Positions 28,024 through 39,319 of a stretch of 64,000 nucleotides of DNA are shown here, piece after piece (the first letter of the stretch is position 1; each line of letters opens with the position of its first letter). This DNA comes from Lachnospiraceae bacterium (lineage in GTDB: Bacteria > Bacillota > Clostridia > Lachnospirales > Lachnospiraceae). A program made the position numbers and the translations under genes. The DNA lies in contig JAETOL010000002.1 in NCBI GenBank assembly GCA_021771755.1, positions 62,001 through 126,000 of the forward strand, written 5' to 3'. The notes beneath the pieces were generated by a model. The model was not told the DNA's origin. It searched no databases and was given only the letters and a program-made list of their open reading frames with translations.

Positions 28024-31000
28024 AAACATTTTTGCAGCCTCTGCAAAACCTTGCAGAGATGGAAGAAATCCAGGCACAGGCAAAAAATAACCGGGGTGTC
28101 CTGGCTGTCAGCGGCTGTATGGAGTCCCAGAAGGCACATATGATATATGGGCTTTCCGGGCTCTTTCCATGTCATCTGGTTATTTCTGAGGATGAGCGCA
28201 GCGCAAAGCAGATTTATGAAGATTATCGTTTTTATGAAAAAAATGTTTATTATTATCCGGCCAGGGATCTTTTGTTTTTTCAGGCGGATATCCATGGGAA
28301 TCTTCTGATCCGCCAGAGAATGCAGGTGATCCGGGCTCTTCTGACTCAGCAGGAGATCACTGTGGTCACAAGTGTGGACGGCTGTATGGATTTTCTGGCG
28401 CCGCTTCAGGAAATCCGTGAACAGATCCTTGCTTTTCGCAATGACAGTCAGCTGGATATTGATAAGCTTAAAACAGACCTTGTTGCCATGGGTTATGAGC
28501 GTGTGGGACAGGTGGAAATGCCGGGACAGTTTTCCGTAAGGGGAGGGATCATTGACATTTATTCCCTGACAGAAGAGAATCCCTGGAGAATCGAGCTGTG
28601 GGGAGATGAGATTGATTCGATCCGAAGCTTTGATGCGCAGAGCCAGCGTTCTATTGAGAACCTGGAGGAGATTGTAATTTATCCGGCAGCGGAACAGCAG
28701 GTGGAAAAAAGCGGAATCACATTTCTGGATTATTTTGATCCGGAGCGTTCCATGATTTTTCTGGATGAACCGAACCGGCTTACAGAAAATGCAAAAGCAG
28801 TGGAAGAAGAATTTCGCCAGAGCTGCCGGAACCGTGAAGAAAAAGGAGAACAGAATCTTTCGGAAGGCTGGATGTGCTCCTGGGAGGAAGTCTGCCGGAA
28901 ACTGAACAAAAGAAACTGTGTGTCACTTTCTTCTCTGGAACCAAAAAGATCCGGATGGAACATCACCGGGGTACACAACCTCACTGTAAAATCCATGAGC
29001 TCCTATCAGAGCAGCTTTGAACTTCTGGTAAAAGATCTGCAGAAATACAAAAAACAGGGGTATCAGATCGTATTGATGTCCGGATCCAGAACAAGGGCAG
29101 AGCGTCTGGCAAAAGATCTGCAGGACGAAGGGCTCAATGCTTTTTACGGACAGGACAGCGAGCGTATACTGGAACCCGGAGAGATCATGGTGGTATACGG
29201 TCATGCCCGGAAAGGCTTTGAATATCCTCTGGTAAAATTTGCCGTGATCACAGAGACGGATATTTTTGGCAAGGAGCAGAAGCCCCGAAAGAAAAAGAAA
29301 AATTACAATGGGCAGAGGATACAGGACTTTTCGGAGCTGTCAATCGGAGATTTTGTAGTTCATGAAAAACACGGGCTTGGCATTTATAAGGGGATTGAAA
29401 AGGTCGAGGTAGACCGGATCGTCAAGGATTATATTAAGATTGAATACCGGGGCGGAAGTAACCTTTATATTCTTGCAACACAGCTGGATTCTCTGCAGAA
29501 ATATTCCGGTGCAGAGGCGTCAAAAGCTCCAAGGCTGAACAAGCTGGGCGGTCAGGAATGGAAAAAGACAAAGTCCAGAGTAAAGGGTGCCGTGCGGAAT
29601 ATTGCAAAAGAACTGGTGGAGCTTTACGCAGTACGTCAGGAAAAGGAAGGCTATGTGTGCGGACCGGACACGGTATGGCAGAGAGAGTTTGAGGAAATGT
29701 TCCCCTATGAGGAAACGGAGGATCAGCTTGCTGCCATCGAGGATACAAAAAAAGATATGGAAAGCACCAAGATCATGGATCGTCTGGTGTGCGGAGACGT
29801 AGGCTACGGAAAAACGGAGATCGCTCTCCGGGCAGCTTTTAAGGCGGTACAGGAAAGCCGTCAGGTTATTTATCTTGTGCCTACCACCATTCTTGCCCAG
29901 CAGGTTTACAACACCTTTGTACAGAGGATGAAAGAATTTCCGGTAAGGGTGGATCTTTTGTGCCGTTTCCGTACTCCTGCCCAGCAGCAGAAGACGATCA
30001 GTGACCTGAAAAAGGGGCAGGTGGATATCATCGTGGGAACCCACCGTGTTCTTTCCAAGGATGTGGAATTTAAGAACCTGGGACTTCTGATCATTGATGA
30101 GGAGCAGAGGTTTGGTGTTGTCCATAAAGAAAAGATCAAGCAGCTGAAAAAAGATATCGATGTGCTCACACTGACAGCGACTCCGATTCCAAGGACACTT
30201 CATATGAGTCTGATCGGAATCCGTGACATGAGTGTGCTGGAAGAGCCGCCTATGGATCGTGTGCCCATCCAGACCTATGTAATGGAATATGATGAGGAAA
30301 CCGTACGGGAGGCAGTAAACCGTGAACTGCGCCGGGGCGGCCAGGTTTACTATGTGTATAACAGAGTCAATGATATTGCGGAGGTGGCGCTGCGGCTTTC
30401 CAGGCTGCTTCCGGATGCAAGGATCGATTTTGCACATGGGCAGATGAGTGAACGGGAGCTGGAGGGTGTCATGTTTGCCTTTATCAATGGGGATATTGAC
30501 GTGCTGGTCTCCACTACCATCATTGAGACAGGTCTTGATATCTCCAATGTAAATACCATGATCATCCATGATTCTGACCGCTACGGTCTGTCTCAGCTCT
30601 ATCAGCTCCGGGGACGTATCGGACGCTCCAACCGGACGGCATATGCGTTTTTGATGTACCGCAAAAATACCATGCTGAAGGAAACTGCAGAAAAAAGGCT
30701 TTCTGCTATCCGGGAATATACGGATCTGGGAAGCGGATTTAAGATTGCCATGCGTGATCTGGAGCTTCGCGGCGCGGGAAATCTTCTGGGGGCAGAGCAG
30801 CACGGCCATATGAATGCGGTAGGATATGACCTTTACTGTAAAATGCTCAGTGAGGCGGTAAAGGAAGCCAAGGGAATCCATACCATGGAAGACTTTGAGA
30901 CAACCATTGATCTGACTATGGATGCTTTTATCCCGGATTCCTATATCAGCAACGAATACCAGAAACTGGATATTTACAAAAGGATCGCCGGGATCGAAAA

Positions 31001-31337
31001 TCAGCAGGACTATGACGATATGCTGGAAGAGCTTCTGGACCGTTTCGGAGAGATGCCGAAAGCAGTGCTGAACCTTCTGGCTATCGCGAGGATGAAAGCG
31101 CTTGCCCACAGATCGTATGTAACAGAGATCAAACAGCTGGGAAAAGATATGCGGATCACTCTTTACGAAAAGGCCCAGATCGATCCTTCCGGTATTCCTG
31201 CACTGATGCAGAAGTATCGGAGAGGACTGCAGTTTAAGGCAGAGCAGGAACCGAAATTCATTTTTACTCCCCAGGGGCGTGTGCTGGAGGCTCTGACAGA
31301 TTTTCTGGAGGAGCTGAATCAGCTGGTGGAGGAGTAG
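28020..31337 (+). CDS. mfd: Transcription-repair coupling factor
   Basis: 1105 aa; CarD-like domain, GDVGYGKTEIALRAAF, DEEQRFGV, TATPIPRTLHMSL, QLRGRIGRSNRTAYAFL. Confidence 0.97.
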   Translation: MKTFLQPLQNLAEMEEIQAQAKNNRGVLAVSGCMESQKAHMIYGLSGLFPCHLVISEDERSAKQIYEDYRFYEKNVYYYPARDLLFFQADIHGNLLIRQRMQVIRALLTQQEITVVTSVDGCMDFLAPLQEIREQILAFRNDSQLDIDKLKTDLVAMGYERVGQVEMPGQFSVRGGIIDIYSLTEENPWRIELWGDEIDSIRSFDAQSQRSIENLEEIVIYPAAEQQVEKSGITFLDYFDPERSMIFLDEPNRLTENAKAVEEEFRQSCRNREEKGEQNLSEGWMCSWEEVCRKLNKRNCVSLSSLEPKRSGWNITGVHNLTVKSMSSYQSSFELLVKDLQKYKKQGYQIVLMSGSRTRAERLAKDLQDEGLNAFYGQDSERILEPGEIMVVYGHARKGFEYPLVKFAVITETDIFGKEQKPRKKKKNYNGQRIQDFSELSIGDFVVHEKHGLGIYKGIEKVEVDRIVKDYIKIEYRGGSNLYILATQLDSLQKYSGAEASKAPRLNKLGGQEWKKTKSRVKGAVRNIAKELVELYAVRQEKEGYVCGPDTVWQREFEEMFPYEETEDQLAAIEDTKKDMESTKIMDRLVCGDVGYGKTEIALRAAFKAVQESRQVIYLVPTTILAQQVYNTFVQRMKEFPVRVDLLCRFRTPAQQQKTISDLKKGQVDIIVGTHRVLSKDVEFKNLGLLIIDEEQRFGVVHKEKIKQLKKDIDVLTLTATPIPRTLHMSLIGIRDMSVLEEPPMDRVPIQTYVMEYDEETVREAVNRELRRGGQVYYVYNRVNDIAEVALRLSRLLPDARIDFAHGQMSERELEGVMFAFINGDIDVLVSTTIIETGLDISNVNTMIIHDSDRYGLSQLYQLRGRIGRSNRTAYAFLMYRKNTMLKETAEKRLSAIREYTDLGSGFKIAMRDLELRGAGNLLGAEQHGHMNAVGYDLYCKMLSEAVKEAKGIHTMEDFETTIDLTMDAFIPDSYISNEYQKLDIYKRIAGIENQQDYDDMLEELLDRFGEMPKAVLNLLAIARMKALAHRSYVTEIKQLGKDMRITLYEKAQIDPSGIPALMQKYRRGLQFKAEQEPKFIFTPQGRVLEALTDFLEELNQLVEE

Positions 31338-31485
31338 CAGCAGTACCTTGATCGAAGCTGCTGATTTTGCATAAAGTATTGTGGCGAATGTGTGAAATGT
31401 CAGGTATTTTTATGTTTCTCCTTGCCCTCAGGGCGAAAAAAGTTTATACTTGTAGCTATGAAATCAGGCTACAATGGAGGATAAT

Positions 31486-32691
31486 ATGAAAGAAATGTCA
31501 AAGAGAGCAGCCGTTGCCGCACTTGCAGGCGTAATGGCTATGGGAATGCTTACAGGCTGCGGTGAGAAAAAATTAGATGGAACCAAAACAGTTGCAACTG
31601 TAAACGGAACAGAAATCCCAATGGGAGTTCTGAGTGTGATGGTTCGTCATAGCCAGGCACAGACAGAGGCAATGTATGCAAGTTTTATGGGAGGCTCTGA
31701 TTTTGCTATCTGGGATACAGAGGCAGAAGAAGGAAAAACCTTTGGCCAGCAGGCAGTAGAACAGTCTCTGGAAGAATTAGAGACCATGTATTTGATGAAA
31801 GAAAAAGCAGCAGATTATGGTGTGGAGATCACAGAGGAAGATCAGAAGGCCATTGAAGAGGCTGCAGCAGAATTTATGAAAGCCAACAGTCAGGAGACCA
31901 TCGAGAAACTGGCAGTGACTGAGGATCAGGTGAAGACCTATCTGGAGCTCAGAACTTATGAGGCACGTATGCAGGAACCGATTGTGGCTGATGTGGATAC
32001 AGAAGTATCTGAAGAAGAGTCACAGCAGTCTTCTTTCAGCTATGTAAGCCTTAGTACAGCAGACCTTGAAGAAAAGGACGCAGAGAAGAAAAAAGAAGAC
32101 GCACAGGAAATCCTGGATACTATGAAAAAGGATCCGGAAGCGGATTTTGATGAGACTGCGAAAGCAGTGAATGAAGAGTATGCGGCTCTTGACGGAACTT
32201 TTGATACCACAGCTCCTGAGGACGAGGATGATGCGTCTTCCAGCTACCCGACAGAGGTACTTGAAGTGTTAAGATCTCTGGAGGATGGAGAAATGGGACC
32301 GGATGTTATTGAAACAGATACCGGATATTATGTTGTCAGACTGGATAAGAAACTGGATGAGGAAGCGACCGCAAATAAAAAGGATTCCATCATTGAAGAA
32401 CGAAAGAGTGAACTTTATACAGACACGACAACAAGCTGGAGAGAAGAAGCTGAGATCAATGTAGACCAGAAGGTTCTGAAGACACTTACCGTTACAGACA
32501 ACAATAAATTTACTGTTTCTGTACCAGAAACAGAAGAAATGACAGAAGAATCCGCAGAAGAAACAACTGAGGAGACGACTGCAGAGGATGAGACTGCAGA
32601 AGATGCAGATTCCGAGGAACTTTCAGATGAGGAAGTACTGGTGCCGGCAGAAGAAGAGGCTGAGGCAGCAGGAGAAGAAGCAGCAGAATAA
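31486..32691 (+). CDS. PrsA/SurA-like foldase lipoprotein (parvulin-type PPIase)
   Basis: Lipobox GMLTGC; TVATVNGTEIPMGVL; C-terminal Glu/Thr-rich tail. Confidence 0.75.
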   Translation: MKEMSKRAAVAALAGVMAMGMLTGCGEKKLDGTKTVATVNGTEIPMGVLSVMVRHSQAQTEAMYASFMGGSDFAIWDTEAEEGKTFGQQAVEQSLEELETMYLMKEKAADYGVEITEEDQKAIEEAAAEFMKANSQETIEKLAVTEDQVKTYLELRTYEARMQEPIVADVDTEVSEEESQQSSFSYVSLSTADLEEKDAEKKKEDAQEILDTMKKDPEADFDETAKAVNEEYAALDGTFDTTAPEDEDDASSSYPTEVLEVLRSLEDGEMGPDVIETDTGYYVVRLDKKLDEEATANKKDSIIEERKSELYTDTTTSWREEAEINVDQKVLKTLTVTDNNKFTVSVPETEEMTEESAEETTEETTAEDETAEDADSEELSDEEVLVPAEEEAEAAGEEAAE

Positions 32692-32708
32692 AAAAGACAA
32701 AATAAGCA

Positions 32709-32735
32709 AGGGGAGCCGGTGAAAGGCTCCCCTTT
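32709..32735 (+). terminator. Rho-independent terminator
   Basis: GGGGAGCC-GGTGAAA-GGCTCCCC-TTTGTGTTT. Confidence 0.75.
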
Positions 32736-32744
32736 GTGTTTGCA

Positions 32745-33878
32745 TTAGTTGTCTTCTGAAAAAGAAACATGAATTCCATTAACCTCAATGTCGCCCTCCA
32801 TAGGGATGACCAGACATTTCCGTCCGTCCACGATCTTTGTTTCTATCAGCTCTGCACGGTCGGGCTCTACGTGGATCACAACATCGGGTGTTTTGATCTC
32901 CATTCTCCTGGTATTGGTGATATTGGAAGCCATAAGGGCAGTGTTCTCTCCAGCGGTGGCCTCATAACAGGAATCAAAGGTCTCCAGTTTTTCTTCTTCC
33001 ACCCCGCATTCTTCAAACAGGCGTTTTACTTCCGGTTTTGTCAGTACGGCCGGTTCCGGAGCATCCTTCTGGGATTCTACCCATTCGTTTAATTTTTCAT
33101 GGATATTCATGACGGTATCGTAGGCGCAGTCTTCCCCCAGTGTTTCTTCCACAAGCGCATTAAAAGAATCTCTTTGTCCGCCTGCAGAAAGTGGGGTGAC
33201 GCATCCAAAAAGTTCGTCTACAAAGGTGCTGCGCAGCTGTTCCGCATTTTTGGAATAATAAAGAAGCCCATGGATATCGGTACTTCTGTCATTAAATACC
33301 GGAAAAAGAAATCCAAGATCCGGCATTTCCACGATCCAGTCCCGGATGCGGTCTTCGATATGATTGGTTTCTGCATTGTAGCAGAGTCCTGCCTTGGAAA
33401 GCTTTACCGGACAGATGCTGCAGAGGATATGGTCATAGATCTCATCGGAGGCGTCGAACATATCCATGCCGTCAGAGGATCTTCCGGGAATATCATATAC
33501 TGCGTGGATCAGGATAATGTAATAATTCTCTCCGTAGTCATAGGATTGTATGATCTTGTCATAAAATTCTTCGATAAGAGCATCATCCTGAAGCTTGCTT
33601 CCCCGAAGCTTCATAAGGAATTCCTGAGTTCCCCCTTCTTTTTCCTGTTCCAGAGGAAATTCCATATTGATAAGATTTTTCCCAATGGTACCGGACAGGG
33701 TCTTTTTAAAGATTTCAAAGTATTTGAAGCTTTCTTCTTCGGACAGGGATAGAAAAGCTTCTTTTAGCTCTGTTTTTTTGTTTTTTTCTCCATCAACATA
33801 GCAGCCGCAGATGCGGGTAATGGAACATCTGTCAGGTGTAAACTGCTTTTTGATCTCGGATATTTCTTTTTTATTCAT
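32745..33878 (-). CDS. DUF4317 family protein
   Basis: MNKKEISEIKKQFTPDRCSITRICGCYVDGEKNKK... Confidence 0.8.
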   Translation of the reverse strand: MNKKEISEIKKQFTPDRCSITRICGCYVDGEKNKKTELKEAFLSLSEEESFKYFEIFKKTLSGTIGKNLINMEFPLEQEKEGGTQEFLMKLRGSKLQDDALIEEFYDKIIQSYDYGENYYIILIHAVYDIPGRSSDGMDMFDASDEIYDHILCSICPVKLSKAGLCYNAETNHIEDRIRDWIVEMPDLGFLFPVFNDRSTDIHGLLYYSKNAEQLRSTFVDELFGCVTPLSAGGQRDSFNALVEETLGEDCAYDTVMNIHEKLNEWVESQKDAPEPAVLTKPEVKRLFEECGVEEEKLETFDSCYEATAGENTALMASNITNTRRMEIKTPDVVIHVEPDRAELIETKIVDGRKCLVIPMEGDIEVNGIHVSFSEDN

Positions 33879-33957
33879 AGAGTAAATGTCTCCTTTTTAT
33901 GCAGAGTTCAGGAATCTATTATATCCTGAAATCCTGTCAGGAGCAAGAGGGGGACTT

Positions 33958-34599
33958 TCAGAGTCTGGAATATCCATTTCCACTTACAATAGCATCGATT
34001 TTCTGTTTTGCCCTGCAAAGAGGACAATCATGAAGCTTATAGCTGTTGTAATCGGGGATATCCTTTTTCTGGAAAATCGAGTGAACCGGAAGCTGTGCAA
34101 CGCTGTTTACAGCGCTGAAGATGGCTGCGATTCCACGGATTTTTCCGCCGTAATAAAGGATACTTTCCACAGCTCGTGCAAGAGTCTCTCCGGTTGTGAC
34201 GGAACCATTCAGGATCAGTATGTTTTTTCCTGCGATCATAGGCTGGATGTTGTCGCGGAAGATCATCTGTCCCACGCTGTTATATTCCGGTGAGGTAATA
34301 TAGATGGTCTGATGCATGTTCATGGAAAGGACTCCTGCTTTGGAAAGTTCTTCAGCCAGGTAGCCGCCGATCACTTCCAGACCGTCCATACAGACAATGG
34401 TATCAATAGGAATAGACGCCTCATAGTTCACAGCAAGTGCCTGAGCAATTCGCCTTGCCTCAGAACTTCTGGACTTCATGGTTGTCATGTCCAGATAATG
34501 AGTGATGTGAGAATAGGGTGTTGCAAAGTGACCGGGATAAATCTTGAGCTGGATACGTTCATCGCTTCTGGCATAAATCTTAAACATTTTTGATTCCAT
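33958..34599 (-). CDS. Phosphoribosyltransferase family protein (orotate PRTase-like)
   Basis: DTIVCMDGLEVIGGYLAEELSKAG, GKNILILNGSVTTGETLARAVE (PRPP loop-like); start MESKMFKIYARS. Confidence 0.7.
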   Translation of the reverse strand: MESKMFKIYARSDERIQLKIYPGHFATPYSHITHYLDMTTMKSRSSEARRIAQALAVNYEASIPIDTIVCMDGLEVIGGYLAEELSKAGVLSMNMHQTIYITSPEYNSVGQMIFRDNIQPMIAGKNILILNGSVTTGETLARAVESILYYGGKIRGIAAIFSAVNSVAQLPVHSIFQKKDIPDYNSYKLHDCPLCRAKQKIDAIVSGNGYSRL

Positions 34600-34785
34600 A
34601 AATACAACCTCCCTTTTTGCGATTTTCCTTTGTGACAATTCGAATATATCTAATTATATCATCAGATACAAAATAATTTCAATAATATTCTGGAAATTTT
34701 GAAAGGCTGTATTTTTTTTATAGAGACTGTTAAAATGGTATTAATGGACAAGCTTGATCCATGAGGCTAAAGGAGGGGGCAACTA

Positions 34786-35802
34786 ATGAAAAAAAGGATG
34801 CTGGCAGTTTTTGTCTGTGCAGCAGTTATCAGCAGCGCAGAAGTATCCGTGGAAGCTGCAGGAACAGAAAACAGAGAAAATGCCAGGATAGGTATTTCTA
34901 TTTATGATTTTGAAGACGATTATATGACTTTATATCGCACAGAGCTGGTGCGTTATCTTACAGAAGAATTAGGGTTTTGTGAGGAAAATATTCTGGTGGA
35001 GGATGCTGAAAATAATCAGGAGGTGCAGACGGAACAGATCAGTGACTTTATCGATCATCAGATGGATGCAATGATTCTGAATCTAGTGCATCCGTCCAGT
35101 GCACCTCAGATTACGGATATGTGCAGTGAATCCGGGATACCGATAGTCTATATCAACCGTCAGCCTTATGAAGCGGAAACCGTCAGATGGGAAGAGGAGG
35201 AACTGCGGGTCTCTTACGTGGGGGCAGATGCAAGGCAGTCCGGAACGTATCAGGGTGAAGAGATTGCCGATACAGAGACAAAAGGAGATATCAACGGAGA
35301 TGGAACGGTCTCTTATGTTATGATACAGGGAGAGCCGGAAAACATGGATACGCAGTACAGATCTGCATACTCGGTGAAAGCTCTGGAGGATGCCGGAATA
35401 AAAACAAAAGAACTTCTGGCAGAAAGTGGAAACTGGAACAGAGAACAGGGAGCTGATATTGCCAGAAAAGCGTTGGAAGAGTTTGGAGACGAGATAGATG
35501 TGATATTCTGTAATAATGATGCAATGGCTCTTGGCGCATTAACGGCAGTCAGAGAAGCCGGAAGAGAGACAGGAAAGGATATCTATCTTACAGGTGTAGA
35601 TGCGCTTCCGGAGGCTGTACAGGATATTGAGGACGGAGAATTGACGGCTACAGTGTTTAATGACTATTTCAGTCAGTCTCATACAGCGGCAGCGGCTGTG
35701 GTACAGTATCTTCAGGGCGGAGAACCGGAAACGGTAAAGATGATCGATTATATAAAAGTGACAAAGGATAATGCAGAGTCGCTTCTGAAAAGAATCAGCT
35801 GA
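34786..35802 (+). CDS. Periplasmic sugar-binding protein (MglB/galactose-binding-like), no lipobox
   Basis: IGISIYDFEDDYMTLYRTEL; GDINGDGTVSYVMIQGEPEN; VIFCNNDAMALGALTAVRE; TGVDALPEAV. Confidence 0.8.
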   Translation: MKKRMLAVFVCAAVISSAEVSVEAAGTENRENARIGISIYDFEDDYMTLYRTELVRYLTEELGFCEENILVEDAENNQEVQTEQISDFIDHQMDAMILNLVHPSSAPQITDMCSESGIPIVYINRQPYEAETVRWEEEELRVSYVGADARQSGTYQGEEIADTETKGDINGDGTVSYVMIQGEPENMDTQYRSAYSVKALEDAGIKTKELLAESGNWNREQGADIARKALEEFGDEIDVIFCNNDAMALGALTAVREAGRETGKDIYLTGVDALPEAVQDIEDGELTATVFNDYFSQSHTAAAAVVQYLQGGEPETVKMIDYIKVTKDNAESLLKRIS

Positions 35803-35879
35803 CTGGAGATGAGACGAAAATGCGTTTATAAAATTTTTGCCTCATGGTATAATAAAAGTCAGGATTTGGAGGGGATTTA

Positions 35880-37502
35880 ATGGAACTATATAATGTACTT
35901 CTTGTGGATGATGAGGCAGATGTACTCCTTGCCATGAAGAAAAAAATCAACTGGGAGGCGCTTGGTTTCTGTCTTGCAGGGACGGCAGAGAATGGGCAGG
36001 AGGCCCTGGAAATGACCGAGCAGCTGCACATAGATGTAGTGATGACGGATATCAAAATGCCTTATATGGATGGTCTGACGCTTTGCCGCAGACTGAAAGA
36101 AAATTACCGGAACATGAAAGTGATCATTTATTCTGGTTTTGACGATTTTGAATTTGCCCGGGAGGCAGTGCATCTGGAAGCAGAAGAGTATCTGTTAAAG
36201 CCGATCAGCGCAAAGGACATGCAGGAGGTTTTTTCCAGAGTAAAGAAAAAACTGGATCAGGAATATAACGAATACAGGAATCTCAGCCGACTTTCTGAAT
36301 ATTACAGGAAAAGTCTTCCGGCAATGAGAGAACAGCTTGTTATGGGAATCTTGGAAGGCCATCTGACCGGGGAGCGGGCAAGAGCCATGATGGAAACCTA
36401 CGAAATGGAACTGGAAGCACCTTTTTACGCAGTTTCCATGCTCTATGCCGAAGCCAGTGTGAGAGAAGAGACGGATCAGGCGGCACGCTTTCTTACCCTG
36501 CCTTTAAAGGATATGGTGCAGGATTATCTCAGAGATAAGATCCGTTTTTTCAGCACCTCTTTTTTAGATCAGGTGATCATAGTGTTTCTTTTGGAACAGC
36601 CTGAGGATATGGAACAGGTTCTTTACCATATGGATCAGGCATGCAAAATGGGATTTCGTGTACTGAAGGCTTCCGTCACCGCAGCGGTAAGCCAGATCTG
36701 TACACAGACAGAGGCTTTGCATACTGCTTATGTGGAAGCTGCAAGCGCTATGGAATATAAGACGATTCTGGGAAGCGGTCAGGTCCTTTATATCAATGAT
36801 ATTGAACCTTGTTCCAGAGAGACGGATTTTGCAGCGGAGTGTGATTTCAGAGAGCTGATCCGTGCAGTAAAGCTTGGAGACAGAAATGAAACAGATGTGG
36901 AAATTTCCCACTTTATGGATGGCATCCGACGAGAGACGATTTCTCCGGGACAGTATCAGCTTCTTTTTATGGAACTTTTTGCAGAACTGATGAAGATCGT
37001 CAGGGCATATAAGCTTCAGCCCAGTCAGATATTTGGAGAGCATGCTGGTTCCTGGCAGGAACTTTATAAATATATTTCGGTAGATGAGCTGGAAAAATGG
37101 CTTCAGGAAGTATGTACCAAGCTTCGCCATGCACTTCATCATGAGAGACGAGATTCAACGGCACGCCTCACCGAACAGGCAAAGGCATATATCAGAGAAC
37201 ATTACCAGGAAAACGATCTTTCGGCAGACAGTATTTGTCGTTATCTGAATGTCAGTGCGGCGTATTTTTCTACTATTTTTAAACGAGAGGTAGGCATGAG
37301 TTTTGTGGCTTATCTCACGAAGGTACGTCTGGAACATGCAGTAGAGCTCCTTCGTACCACGGAGGACAAAACGTATATCATTGCTTCACAGGTGGGTTAT
37401 ACGGAGCCAAATTATTTCAGCTACGTATTTAAAAAACAATATGGGATTTCTCCGTCCAGATACCGGGCGAACATGTTGTCCCAGGAGCAGAAAACAGAAT
37501 AA
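35880..37502 (+). CDS. AraC-type response regulator (YesN-like)
   Basis: Receiver MYNVLLVDDEADVLLAMKKKINWEALGF, MTDIKMPYMDGL; C-terminal HTH_18. Confidence 0.92.
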   Translation: MELYNVLLVDDEADVLLAMKKKINWEALGFCLAGTAENGQEALEMTEQLHIDVVMTDIKMPYMDGLTLCRRLKENYRNMKVIIYSGFDDFEFAREAVHLEAEEYLLKPISAKDMQEVFSRVKKKLDQEYNEYRNLSRLSEYYRKSLPAMREQLVMGILEGHLTGERARAMMETYEMELEAPFYAVSMLYAEASVREETDQAARFLTLPLKDMVQDYLRDKIRFFSTSFLDQVIIVFLLEQPEDMEQVLYHMDQACKMGFRVLKASVTAAVSQICTQTEALHTAYVEAASAMEYKTILGSGQVLYINDIEPCSRETDFAAECDFRELIRAVKLGDRNETDVEISHFMDGIRRETISPGQYQLLFMELFAELMKIVRAYKLQPSQIFGEHAGSWQELYKYISVDELEKWLQEVCTKLRHALHHERRDSTARLTEQAKAYIREHYQENDLSADSICRYLNVSAAYFSTIFKREVGMSFVAYLTKVRLEHAVELLRTTEDKTYIIASQVGYTEPNYFSYVFKKQYGISPSRYRANMLSQEQKTE

Positions 37503-37516
37503 AAGGTTACGATCCT

Positions 37517-39319
37517 ATGGATTATTTGAAAAATAAATGGAATAAGCTGCGTACATATGTCAACAGACGAGAACTCCAATTTATGCTTTCCGTGTCATTT
37601 ACATTGGTGGCGCTGGTGGGAATGGCGTTTATCGGGGCGTTTCTTTATCAGAGTTATGGAAAGACGGCAGAAGAGATGATGCTCAATGACAACCGACAGC
37701 TGATCAATCAGGTGGAGATCAATCTGAATAATTATCTGCGGAATATGATGAGGATTTCCGATACGATGTATTACAATGTGATCAAGCAGGTAGATATGAA
37801 GACGGATGACATCTCTCAGGAACTGGATCTTCTTTATGAAGTGAATAAGGACAGTCTGGTAAGTGTTGCATGTTTTTCTGAAAACGGAGAACTGATCAGT
37901 GCAGCTCCGGTAGGAAGCGTGAAGAAAAATGTGGATATCACAGAACAGAGCTGGTTTGCCAATGCCAGGGACAAAATGGAAAACCTGCATTTTTCTGAAC
38001 TTCATGTACAGAATATATTTGAAAACAGCAATGGGCGCTACTATTGGGTGGTGTCTTTGAGTCGTGGTGTGGAATTGACCACAGAAGGAAAAATGTCAGG
38101 AGGAATCCTTCTGGTAGACATGAATTTCAGCGGCATCCGGCAGATCTTTACGGAGATCAACAGCAGAGGACTGGGTTATGTTTATCTGGTAAACAGCGAA
38201 GGGGAGATTATTTATCATCCTAAGCAGAATCTGATTTTTTCCAATATGCTGCATGAAAATAATGTAGCTGCCAGCCAGTATGATGACGGCGTTTCGGAGG
38301 AGACCTTCCAGGGAGAGGAACGTACAGTGATCGTAAAGACGGTAGGCTATACCGGATGGAAGATTGTCAGTGTCACACCTAAGAAAGAATTATTGCAGGA
38401 CTTTAACAGTACGAAGCTAATGGCCGTGATCATTGTGATTCTGGCAGTGACGCTGATGGTTTTTGCAAATCAGTTTGTTGCGGTTCGCATTGCAAAACCT
38501 TTGAAAAAACTGGAAAATTCACTGAAAGGGATCGGTGTGGACAGTCAGCCGGATATTTATATGGGTGGTTCGGTAGAAATCCAGCATCTGGGTCAGACCA
38601 TCCGTTCCATGGTAGACCAGCTGCAGCGGCTTACGGATGATATTGTCAGAGAGCAGGAGGAAAAAAGAAAAAGTGAATTGGATGCCCTTCAATCGCAGAT
38701 CAATCCGCATTTTCTTTACAACACACTGGACTCTATCATGTGGATGATTGAAAGTGAGCGATATGAAGATGCGGTGGCTATGGTACATTCTCTGGGCAAA
38801 CTTCTCCGTATCAGTCTTTCCAAAGGAAAAAATATCATTACGGTAGGGGATGAGCTTCAGCACGCGAGAAGCTACCTGGATATTCAGAAATACAGATACA
38901 AAAATAAATTTCTCTCCTTTTTTGATATAGAAGAAGGTATTGAAAAATACAGAATCATTAAATTGATCATCCAGCCTTTGCTGGAGAATGCGATCTATTA
39001 TGGGATGGAGTACATGGATGGGGAAGGAGAGATTCATATCCGTGCATATACAAGCGGTGAGGATCTTTTTATAGAGGTGGAGGACAATGGATTGGGAATG
39101 CCGCAGGAACAGGTAGATAAGCTGCTGACAGATGACATGGAAACCAGGAGCAAAGGTTCCGGCATCGGCCTTAAAAATGTCCATCAGCGTATTCAACTGT
39201 ATTTTGGGTCTGAGTATGGTCTGGAGATTACAAGTGAACCGGATGAAAAGACCATTGTTCGGATTCATCTGCCAAAAACCGAGGAAACGTCTCCGGGAGA
39301 AGGAGGAAACAGATCATGA
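37517..39319 (+). CDS. Sensor histidine kinase (YesM-like)
   Basis: Two TMs, HAMP, DALQSQINPHFLYNTLDSIMWMIE, EDNGLGMPQEQ, GSGIGLKNVHQRIQLYFG. Confidence 0.92.
   Translation: MDYLKNKWNKLRTYVNRRELQFMLSVSFTLVALVGMAFIGAFLYQSYGKTAEEMMLNDNRQLINQVEINLNNYLRNMMRISDTMYYNVIKQVDMKTDDISQELDLLYEVNKDSLVSVACFSENGELISAAPVGSVKKNVDITEQSWFANARDKMENLHFSELHVQNIFENSNGRYYWVVSLSRGVELTTEGKMSGGILLVDMNFSGIRQIFTEINSRGLGYVYLVNSEGEIIYHPKQNLIFSNMLHENNVAASQYDDGVSEETFQGEERTVIVKTVGYTGWKIVSVTPKKELLQDFNSTKLMAVIIVILAVTLMVFANQFVAVRIAKPLKKLENSLKGIGVDSQPDIYMGGSVEIQHLGQTIRSMVDQLQRLTDDIVREQEEKRKSELDALQSQINPHFLYNTLDSIMWMIESERYEDAVAMVHSLGKLLRISLSKGKNIITVGDELQHARSYLDIQKYRYKNKFLSFFDIEEGIEKYRIIKLIIQPLLENAIYYGMEYMDGEGEIHIRAYTSGEDLFIEVEDNGLGMPQEQVDKLLTDDMETRSKGSGIGLKNVHQRIQLYFGSEYGLEITSEPDEKTIVRIHLPKTEETSPGEGGNRS

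Noticed and set aside
29520-31109. 529-aa minus-strand ORF inside mfd
   Set aside because: Fully antisense to a confidently identified mfd; His/Ile-rich shadow ORF without recognisable domains.
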